A DNA stretch of 64,000 bases from Ryuthela nishihirai (taxonomy: Eukaryota > Arthropoda > Arachnida > Araneae > Heptathelidae), in NCBI GenBank assembly GCA_038380435.1, contig JAWZYU010000009.1, positions 67,237,901-67,301,900 of the forward strand, read 5' to 3'. The notes beneath the pieces are model-generated. The model ran no database searches, was not told the DNA's origin, and saw nothing but the letters and a program-made list of their open reading frames with translations. Numbering within the stretch: position 1 is the stretch's first letter; every line of letters starts with the position of its first letter. Position numbers and translations under genes: made by a program. This document shows, piece by piece, positions 55,871 through 64,000 of this stretch.

Positions 55871-56580
55871 GTCATAAAGATTAAGTAGCCTATTTAGTAT
55901 GCTTTGGCTATTTATGTGCCCTTCAAGGCGTCTGTGTTAAATGTTATTCTTTTAAACTTAGCTCAACATTTCTTAAGCTTCAGTTGCAAGAATTTTTTAA
56001 CAATGTAGTCGGCTTCCTTACATGACCTAATATCTTTAAGAGAGCTAGCTCATATGTGGCAAATTATTATATATAATCTACCAAATTCCTGTGAAACCCA
56101 TCAGATGAAATCTGTGTATATATAAATATCCTAGAGTTTGTAATGATAGTCATTTTCAAATGGTTAAATTTGCTTATTTGTAGGAGACATTACTGATTGC
56201 TATACACATGAAACATTTTTGGTTTTACTCCTAATTTTAAATTAGTGTAAGAAATATTTCGTTAAAACAACCATGTCCTAGAACATCAGTGGCGTTTCTG
56301 CTCACAAAAGTTCCCTCCTTTTTCCCTGATATTTAATATTATTTTAAGTAAGTCTTACCTGTCCATTTGGTATCTTGAAAGCTAAAGCATCTCGAAGTCA
56401 TAATGTTAGAATTCCTGAGTGAGGACATCAGAAGAATTATTTCTATGCAAATTCCTCACATTTCAGGTACCCGTGAAAAAAAAATATTAAGTGTAATTTG
56501 AGTGGAAAAAATAAATAAGATTAAAAATATTTGCTCAGAAATATGGTGCTAGTAAACACAATTATCATTATTACCGAGAA
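55871..56580. other. No recognised feature
   Basis: AT-rich with no ORF or repeat recognised. Confidence 0.35.
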
Positions 56581-56772
56581 TTATTTTAAAAGAAATGTAG
56601 AATTTGAAAGTCCTGCATGAAATTCCACTTGTCCCACAGTTTTAAATGCCTCTTTCAACATGTCGTTCGTTTGTGAATCAAATTTGTTGAATAATAAAAT
56701 ACTTTGAGATTGTTGGTCCCAAATATATTCGTTACCAATATTGTTGGAGACAAAAGTTGTTAAATGATCCAC
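56581..56772 (-). CDS. Unrecognised 63-residue ORF, protein-like
   Basis: The frame (MDHLTTFVSNNIGNEYIWD, then SQTNDMLKEAFKTVGQVEF) has unusually balanced, globular-looking composition for this AT-rich DNA, and the frame stays open slightly upstream of the Met before a stop. It may be an exon or an unknown element remnant. No family is recognised and no consensus splice pair was established. Confidence 0.25.
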   Translation of the reverse strand: MDHLTTFVSNNIGNEYIWDQQSQSILLFNKFDSQTNDMLKEAFKTVGQVEFHAGLSNSTFLLK

Positions 56773-57039
56773 GGGTCAATTGAAACTGCTATGCTGACCG
56801 TATGGTGCCGATTCTTGATTTAAAGTATTGTGATCCTATCTTTTTATACTGACGTTATCGAAACGATGGAAACTTACTATTTTTCAGAATTGTTGCTCGA
56901 GTCAATCTCAGCAACAATTCTAAAAACAATAATTATTGCTCAATACTTAGCTCATCAGGGGAGTAACCTGTTTTTTCTGGTTTTAGTTTCGACTATGCCA
57001 ACTTTTGCTATTTTCTCTTCTCAACACATTATCTGTTTT

Positions 57040-57180
57040 AGGTAGCCATGTTTATGATGTGTTTCTCCTGAAGTCCTCCCCCCCTACTCAAGATATCCTA
57101 TTATGGTGTATAAACTGACAGGCTCCTGTCCAGACATCTGTGATAAGCAGCTGCTTAAACGGATATTTGCATATTTATGT
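57040..57180 (+). repeat. SINE-B copy, 3' half
   Basis: AAACTGACAGGCTCCTGTCC and GATAAGCAGCTGCTTAAACG identify the tail. The middle has a C run (GTCCTCCCCCCCTACTC) and the tRNA head is nearly gone. Confidence 0.7.
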
Positions 57181-57820
57181 ATTTTTATCACCCTACAGAT
57201 ATGAGCTCTTAAGGTCATTCTGTGCAAAAAAGGGTTCATTTACAAGTAAAAAAAACTACTTCAGCTACTTAGAAACTGAAATTTGTTTGAATTATAATTA
57301 TAAGTAATAAATTATAGTTTTAAAATGGTAAAATATAATGACCGAAGAAAAAAAGATAAAGAATAATAAATATTATAATAGTAGTGAAATGAAAAATACA
57401 GTACAATCATATAAATTCACTCAAAATGCGATAAACTTTAACTGCAGGGTTAGGTTTATGTTTCCATAGCAAGCTTTTCTTTTCGAAGCAACTTTTCATC
57501 CGAAATACTGGATATCAGGTTTAGAATTACTTGTGAGCCAAACGAACCAAAGAAAATCACTGAACGATCCGTCAAATAAATCGCGACCCACAGATTGCAC
57601 ACTACTAACCTTTATTCAGTACCAAATAGAATCTAAGTAATTCAGTGCATACGCTTTAATGCAAACTTTAAAATGTCTCCTTCCAGTTATTCTAATATGA
57701 AAAAACTCTTTTTTTCTCCGTAACATAGAGATGCAGAAAATTACAGGCGCTGAAGAGTGCATCGGAGAAGCTGATACTTTCCCACTCCGTTATCATCACG
57801 TTGTACTCTCCCCCCCCCCT
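57181..57820. other. No recognised feature
   Basis: AT-rich, no ORF or family match. Confidence 0.35.
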
Positions 57821-57821
57821 C

Positions 57822-58720
57822 TCACTTTTTCCTCACTTTCTTCCATCCTCCCCATCTATACACGTGGGAATCGGCCCAGTACACGTGACTGAGTCTGCGG
57901 CGAATTAAATTTTCTGCTTCTTTCATGGCGCAGGCTGGTGGGGTGGGGGAAACACTCACACGTGCTTCCAGTCGCCTGTCACCGCGACGGGTCAGGCTGC
58001 GATGCCTCCATGGTGTAATTGTGTACTCGGGCAACAATCTATTCACAAGCCCTCGCTTCTAGTTTGGTACTGGATTAGGCACATATTGGTGATGGTGTGG
58101 AGGGTTGAAGTGGGAGGAGGGTGCAGTGGGGAGTAAGAGTGAGAGAGCAACACACGAGACTAAAGAGTATCAGGAATGGCGTCCCGGTCACTCTAAAGTT
58201 TCAACTGTAGGGGAAGGTGGGTCACGTATTACCGTGAACCCTAACTCTGTGTCAACAGAGACACCATTCATTCGGAGACAGACAGTTGCGTGCGGGGGAT
58301 CGAAAGTATGGTGGGTGAGGGTGGCCGCGAAGGGGGAGAGCGGGAACTAGAGAGTGGAGAGGGAGAAGAAAGGAGGACTGGGGAGGTATTTCATTCAGCG
58401 AACCATTTTTAAGTTGACTGTGTGGCCAGAGGCACGTGCGAATGAACTTGCCCGACGCCATCAGGGAACGAATTTTTCGACGTGATCTGAGTTCGAGAGA
58501 ATGCACGAAGCCGTGCCGAGGCGCCAGATGGAGGAATGAGATAGGTGATGCGTGCGTGGGTAGGATGGAGGATTGTCTGTGTGAGGCGTGGGAGCAGGCG
58601 AGTTGGGCGTTTCTTCTATGCTGTGGAGGGAAAGGAAGTCGGGGGGCATTGTACGGAAGCTCCATTTCTTTTCTTTCATCGGTAAATAAGCTAAAGCGTT
58701 ATGATGGATATTTCGAGGAC
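57822..58720. promoter_or_regulatory. GC-rich island with CACGTG E-boxes
   Basis: About 900 bp is clearly richer in G+C and CpG than its surroundings, starting at a 10-C run. Four CACGTG palindromes occur at 57861, 57882, 57959 and 58433, plus GTCACGTATT at about 58218. CACGTG is bound by Myc/Max, USF and TFE-type bHLH factors. ORFs run in several frames on both strands (plus 58105-58350, 58436-58777; minus 58252-58665) with no recognised domains. It may be a promoter/first-exon region of a host gene, but direction is undetermined. Confidence 0.35.
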
Positions 58721-58779
58721 CATTATTCATTTTATTTACATGGTGTTTTTATTTGCGTGCCTTTCGTGTCAGTTTGATA

Positions 58780-59600
58780 TTGAATAATTTGCGCTTAAAA
58801 GATTGTAAATAAATCTAATTGTTTAGTTAGTAAAACTATTAAGGAACAAAACGGATTAAATCATTAACTTTCTTTATAGACATATGTATAGAGAATATAT
58901 AATACATTGCATGTTTAATCAATTAATAAGTAAAAAAAAATAAAAACAAATTACCGTACATTAATATTGAAACATTTCGAGTTTAAACTTACTGAATGTA
59001 AAATATGAATATGGAAAAGGATTCAGAATAAATTTTGAAAGAATAATATGAATGTTTTAATAGTGAAACGCGGAATAGATTATGAGTAATACAGATGTTT
59101 CAACAAAATAGGATTTTTTTTATTTTTAACCAATAAAAACACACAGAATAAACAAATGATTTTGAAACGCATTTGCCAAAAAATAATTACTCGAAGGATG
59201 CTTAGAGTATCGCCTCTACCGAATGTGGGAAACTCGTTTTAAAGGATAATGAGGTTCGCTGTTACACGATTTTAGCACCTTTTAATGGTGAAAATTCGAA
59301 CATAATGGATGTTTCGAAAGAAGCAAATAGTGATATTTCATTAGTGAAACAGCATTATAAAAAGAGTAAATAGTTTCATTAGTAATAATTAATCAGTGAA
59401 ATTTTCCCTCCATTTTAATGGTTTAAAAAAATATCTGTCATTATTCAATTCTGCACAACAGTGAACAACGAGTTACAACAGTTTCAAAATTAAACTTATT
59501 ATTTGATTTTTGGAGTTTAAGTTAAATTGAATACTTGAGTTTTTGGTATCCATACCGACTTGTGGTCCAGAGGAAGACTTTGGCGTTTTTATCTGTGAGG
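58780..59600. other. No recognised feature
   Basis: AT-rich sequence between the GC island and the gag-like ORF. Confidence 0.35.
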
Positions 59601-60212
59601 TGTATTTAGAACCTGTAATAAAAAAACTGTAATAAAATATCTTTTTTACAGTCTCTGCAAAGTTCAAGTTTTGTGTTAAATCCTGGTTTTTGAAATGGAT
59701 GTTTTAACATCTTCAGAGATAGATGGCAGTGATGTGAAAATTCATCTGATTTAGGCTGTAACGGTTCTTGTATGTTTTTTTTAGTATCAAAAAAATAATA
59801 TTTCTTATTCATCTTTGTGCTAATTTAGCTTTTGAAAATGCTTGGTTCCAGTTCAGGTTGCTATTTAGCTGTATAACGTTTGCTTTATATGATATCAGTT
59901 TAACGAAACATCCTGACCAGGTAGCCGGATGTAGACCGGAACAGTTTGGACATTTATAATATTTTGCTTTACACTTCTTGTAGTGGTGTTTGCCACTACA
60001 TCTCTTACATGTTTGATGACCATTACATTTTGAAATGAGATGTCCAAACATACAGCATCTCAAACAGATACAGGATGTATTATGTATCTCCTCACGTTAT
60101 GTCGGTTAAAACCAAGGTATGTATATGGCGGTAATGTTTCAGAATCAAATTCAAGAATAACTTTGTTAGTGGGACAGCAATTAGTTTCAGATCTAACTTT
60201 GCAGTCTTGCTC
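59600..60212 (-). pseudogene. LINE ORF1 (gag-like) with three zinc knuckles
   Basis: The minus strand reads KVILEFDSETLPPYTYLGFN and VRRYIIHPV (the fold before the knuckles), then after a one-base shift CLRCCMFGHLISKC, CKRCSGKHHYKKC and CPNCSGLHPATWSGC. The spacings C-x2-C-x4-H-x4-C, C-x2-C-x3-H-x4-C and C-x2-C-x3-H-x6-C are those of I/Jockey-type ORF1 proteins, which bind element RNA. The C-terminal part (59809 downward) is open in shifting frames. No ORF2 follows, and a different sequence begins at 60213. Confidence 0.75.
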
Positions 60213-60640
60213 ATAGTGTCACTGGAAGGAGAGCTCTGCACCAATCCCCTGTGATGATGCATAGAACCGGCCAGGCCTAGCACCTAATGTCCGACCCCGC
60301 CTTCTCGTGGTGCAGACCGTTAGTACCTTTCAAAAGAGATACTCTCTTGTGGAAGTGAACGGAAGGGGAGGGCTGCCAGATTAATGTGGCCTATTGATCT
60401 GGGCAACTATGGCTACTTTCCTTTTTTTTTTCTACCCTGCTGAACAATGGTCAACCACACAGGGTCCTGGTGCTGACCATATATACCAACCTGAACGGAA
60501 TCTTCCGCTATAAATATTCACCAAACCAATTTACTTATTCATGAAGGTAATCAATACGCGAAAAACCAACACAACCTGACTCACCTACCTCTCGCGGTGG
60601 AATCCTACACGAACTCCTACCTATAAGAAAGAATAGCAGT
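60213..60640. other. Unassigned sequence
   Basis: Moderate-G+C sequence (GGCCAGGCCTAGCACCTAAT, CCTTCTCGTGGTGCAGACC) that looks repeat-like but has no second copy in the window. Confidence 0.3.
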
Positions 60641-61740
60641 GATATGTCATTATCCTCTGCAGTTCAGAACGTTCTGGATGGATGATTGTCAGTCATTTCA
60701 AGTCGATGTAACATCATTTGGTTTTAACATCCAGTATGTCTATCAGTGGAGTTCATCTATAATGTGTATACAGCGATATACCACTGTACTGCTATCTGGC
60801 TCCAGATGTCATTGGATGAAGCACGTTTCTGCAAGTCTCTCAAATGTATACCTCCATGCGTGTGTTATGCCATCACTCCAGCTGAGACAGAACTGGGTCT
60901 TGTCAGTGAACATCACAGTTATTCATATGCGCCTCCAGTGACTCTGGGTTGTGCATCATTCTCGCAAACTGTCCCTGTGCTGCAACAGTAGAAGTGAGTA
61001 TCGATGTGATATGGAGATCGGCTTCTTATAAAAACAAGCATCAGTTCGATTGAATATACATAGTTGTACACTGGAACTCTGAGGATTACCTCTAAACTGA
61101 CTCACTGTGGTGAAGGGATCCTGTTTCTGTCTAAGTTATAATTAGTTTGAATTGGCGATCCTGCTGAACTGTAATCCTGTGTTGACTACTGTGTGCTTTA
61201 GAACACCGCTTCTCAAAATGGTGATACCGGGCCGGTTTGGGCCGTGAACCATCGGTCTCCAATCCACAGCGAGCTGCCAGGAAATAAAGAATAACAATGA
61301 TATGCCATAGTACCAAATTTCGTATGTTCCAGCACTCCAGATGATGTTATGTCGTACGGGATGAGGAAAGTATTATGCGAGTAGACATACCTTATTTCTT
61401 GAGACAAGGTCTTCTCGTGGCCAACGGATCTCAGAATCAGAATTTCCTATGTCTGCTACCACATGTCTGCTACATGCAAGAATTGCTTCACCGCAACATC
61501 AGGCAGTTTGGGAATCACTGCTGTAGAGTTATCTAACTCAGCGACAACAGCCTTGTATGATTTCCCCAGTTTGAACAACTAGTGCAGTGATGGCTCTAAT
61601 TCACATTCTTACCTGCCTCAATTCGAAGATCCTAGCAGGTTCAGTGTTCGCCACTCGACGATATGCATTGCGATAATGTATGTTGTATAGTGTATTTAGC
61701 TGATGAATTAGTCTCTTACTGCTGAAAAAGTGACAGTGTG
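60641..61740 (-). pseudogene. Tc1-like transposase remnant, interrupted
   Basis: On the minus strand one frame encodes TVMFTDKTQFCLSWSDGI then HAWRYTFERLAETCF, matching the first-Asp block of Tc1 transposases (F-T-D-E-S-x-F with Lys replacing Glu here). Upstream residues (higher coordinates) are poorly conserved. A hAT-like MITE (61204-61520) is inserted in it. TIRs were not located. Confidence 0.6.
61204..61520. mobile_element. hAT-like MITE
   Basis: Ends CACCGCTTCTCAAAATGGTG and CAGTTTGGGAATCACTG are imperfect inverted copies of the CAGTGNTTCTCAAA type common in hAT MITEs. Flanks CTTTAGAA and CTGTAGAG agree at six of eight positions. It has no coding capacity. Confidence 0.55.
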
Positions 61741-62070
61741 GCTGTTTCAAAAACTTCTTCTATAAATTGCACAACGTTTTGAATATGGACGGTTAGGGTT
61801 TATGGTTTATCTTACATTGCGTTTCTTAGAGGAAAGAGGGTTCGTAGGTATTATGTAACGCCATTTATTCCTGCTCTTAGTCCTTCTTTTCCGTTTTATA
61901 AGAACGAAAATCAGCTTCTGTTAATGCTATCAATTACAGTCAATTACAATCGACTCACTCGCGACGCTGATACCTATAGAAATAGCGAATAAAAAAGTGT
62001 TACATTAATGAGATGGAGCAAGAAAGGGGTACGCCAAGTGTTACGTGGCATTATATAGGGGTGGAGAGGT
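61741..62070. other. No recognised feature
   Basis: AT-rich spacer between the Tc1 remnant and SINE-A. Confidence 0.35.
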
Positions 62071-62074
62071 TGTT

Positions 62075-62625
62075 AGGTGGTATTATTTCTGAGAGGCACT
62101 TTTTTTGCGCACAGTGGTCTAAATCAGGGGTTTTTGTGGTACGCCGTGAGAGCTCAAAAGTCGCTAGATCTAGTAACAAAGTAAAAATAACCATTGTTAT
62201 ACTATAACTATAGTTTTATCTATCTATACAAGGTGTACGCCAGTTACATACACATTTCCAGGGGGTACGTGAAGCATAAAAGGGTGAGAACCACAGGTCT
62301 AAATGATCAGACCACATAGACTCAAAGGTCTGAGAAAGCTTGGGATAGAAATCCACTAGACAGCTGTTAGGAAGCAGATGGAAGTCTTCCGTCAAGGCCA
62401 TCCAATATATTATTTAATGCGCACAGCGGTCACGGTCGTGTCTTAACATCCCTTCCGACGGAAGATGGCTTTACCAAGCTCATCGATGTCCGCTTTCTCA
62501 ACGAGGACAAAGCTGGGTTTAACGGAGATAAATCTCAACATAAGTTGTGATTGGAACCTCGGAATTGCATATTACAAGCCTGTCGCGCTATCGACTAAGC
62601 CAAGCCAAGCCTCCCCTTAGCCAAG
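62075..62625 (-). repeat. SINE-A copy split by a MITE
   Basis: Tail TTTTTTGCGCACAGTGGTCT at left. After the MITE the body continues AAATGATCAGACCACATAGA, TTAACATCCCTTCCGACGGA and the tRNA-head complement CCTGTCGCGCTATCGACTAA at right. Confidence 0.8.
62125..62296. mobile_element. 172-bp hAT-type MITE with perfect 8-bp duplication
   Basis: GTCTAAAT occurs at 62117-62124 and 62297-62304. Ends CAGGGGTTTTTGTGGTACGC and CACGTGAAGC-like / GGGTGAGAACCACAG are imperfect inverted copies. The size, duplication length and CAGGGGT start are typical of hAT MITEs. Confidence 0.75.
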
Positions 62626-62639
62626 TGGGGAGGGGCTGA

Positions 62640-63740
62640 AATTCAACTCAAAGAGTGCTACATCGTTTATGGTATATCCAAGAATCTGGGTAGCAACAGT
62701 TTTTAAAAATAGCGCAGACCGACCAGACCAATTATCCGTAATTGATTTGTCAAAATTATGATGTAGTACGAGGGATTTTATGAAACAGGAAACAAGATAA
62801 AAGTATAATAATCAATTTTTATTTTTTATTAGTTTGAGAGTATAAGAAATTTGAACAAAATATGGAGGAAACTGACACTTTCCTCTTGTCTAATGAATAT
62901 TCTAAGTAACAGCTACCCTGGTAATCGAAGATGAGTTTTATGTATTTAATTTTTTCAATACTAGGTCTTACTGATATTAGCTTATTGACCGCGTAACATT
63001 CTTCAAACGTGCAGCAAGAAAAAACATCGAAAGAAGTTTTTATATTTAGGTAAATGAGTTAAATGATGATTCCAAACTTCGTGGTAATTGATGATTATTT
63101 ATAAAAACTATGAAATATCAAAGATTAAATTTGTCATTTAGTTTGAAAAATAAACAAATTTTCAAAAAAAAAGGAACGAAAGAAATTTCTTTTATGTTAA
63201 TCAACGTTAAATCCCTTCAATCCTGAATTAATTTGGTTAGCCTAACAATATTTAGATCACGATATTATGGTTATTAGAGCCAGAATAACTTTTCTTTTTA
63301 GAAAAATATTGTTCTTTTACACAAAGGTAAAAATCAGTGAAACAAATCCTAAAAATAATGAAAGTACAAAATAACAATAAAAAGAAATTTCTGGATGTAA
63401 ATATATTACAATTTGTTACAGTAGAAACAAATAACGAAATTACTATAATGATAAAGAAATTTTAGAACTATATTTTATTTAACTGTTTTATATTAATTCA
63501 AAATAGTTTTATAGTTAGTGTCCCAATTTATTTCCCGTACGGAACTAAAAGTATGGGAAGTGAGAAAAGAGTTTTTTCTTTCAATGTTGCCGACTAAATT
63601 CTGAACATGTCCCTGATAATCCACTTGAAATTGTGAGGGGTAAGGTCAGAAGGTTCAGCTATTTTATTTAACTATCATTGACATTTTTTGCCTGCGTTAC
63701 AGTAAATTAACCAGTTTGGAAGAATCCCGACCAACTTCTC
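62640..63740. other. No recognised feature
   Basis: AT-rich sequence, no ORF or repeat match. Confidence 0.35.
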
Positions 63741-63755
63741 AGAGTTGGTTAGGGA

Positions 63756-63850
63756 TTGCGAACCTTTTGAACAACCGCTTGAAGATGGATGGAAACCTTT
63801 CGTCATAGCCTTCATCATGTTCTTTAACGAACACGAGTGTGTTTATACTT
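63756..63850 (-). repeat. SINE-A fragment
   Basis: GAAGATGGATGGAAACCTTT and CATCATGTTCTTTAACGAAC correspond to the central body in reverse orientation. It is strongly diverged. Confidence 0.5.
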
Positions 63851-63864
63851 CACATTCCTAAACA

Positions 63865-64000
63865 TATCTCCCTCCGTTTTGGAAATGTTAAAAATAGAAT
63901 TCTTGAAAAATGCGTGAAATGCATATAGGTTTAATAGTTTTTTGCCTCTTACTAGCATTCTCAAAAGTGGGTAGGATCATGTTTCCTTTCCCCCAAGTAG
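63865..64000. repeat. MITE-like repeat, third copy (runs off the window)
   Basis: TTCTTGAAAAATGCGTGAAA, GGTTTAATAGTTTTTTGCCT and TAGCATTCTCAAAAGTGGGT match interiors at 9640-9720 and 36810-36880. Confidence 0.45.

Overview
The window reads as intergenic or heterochromatin-like DNA from an animal nuclear genome. It is AT-rich (by eye about two thirds A+T), has no operons or ribosome binding sites, and is packed with eukaryotic transposons. I found no convincing intact host protein-coding gene. The mix of tRNA-derived SINEs, PHD-finger LINEs, RNase H LINEs, Tc1/mariner, hAT-like MITEs and a THAP-bearing element fits an arthropod, possibly a chelicerate. That guess is weak because no host gene anchors it.

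Layout. 0.1-9 kb holds a SINE-like fold, a decayed RTE-like LINE (minus), a palindromic MITE, two SINEs, a 31-bp minisatellite and a LINE (minus) cut off inside its reverse transcriptase (RT) by a 25-bp tandem repeat. 9.5-15.6 kb holds MITE-like inverted repeats, SINE copies, a 43-bp minisatellite and a 433-bp long-TIR MITE. 15.64-19.13 kb is a Tc1-like transposon split by a 5'-truncated RNase H LINE with an 8-bp target duplication. 20.2-27.5 kb holds paired SINEs and a mariner split by a near full-length 4.9-kb LINE, which itself carries a MITE, a SINE and a stray LINE tail. 27.6-35 kb holds a LINE 3' end, then a SINE split by a 6.3-kb element with about 32-bp terminal inverted repeats, a 7-bp target duplication and two spliced but broken THAP exons. 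37.94-43.26 kb is an 83-copy 64-bp satellite with a 17-unit higher-order repeat. 44-52 kb holds SINE copies, a mariner interrupted by a 660-bp Ginger-like element, and a second long-TIR MITE. 53-56 kb holds stacked LINE remnants (minus). 57-59 kb has a GC-rich island with four CACGTG E-boxes. 59.6-64 kb holds a retrotransposon gag-like zinc-knuckle ORF, a Tc1 remnant, two hAT-like MITEs and SINE fragments.

Two SINE families recur. SINE-A is tRNA-Met-like at its head, about 330-400 bp, with around 18 full or partial copies. SINE-B is about 170-200 bp with six copies. Nesting gives a relative chronology: SINE-A is older than the THAP element and one hAT MITE, mariner is older than the Ginger-like element and the 4.9-kb LINE, and Tc1 is older than the RNase H LINE. 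Nearly all coding potential belongs to these elements, and all of it looks broken. The most interesting loci are the THAP-bearing element at 28.47-34.77 kb, the satellite, and the Ginger-like insertion.
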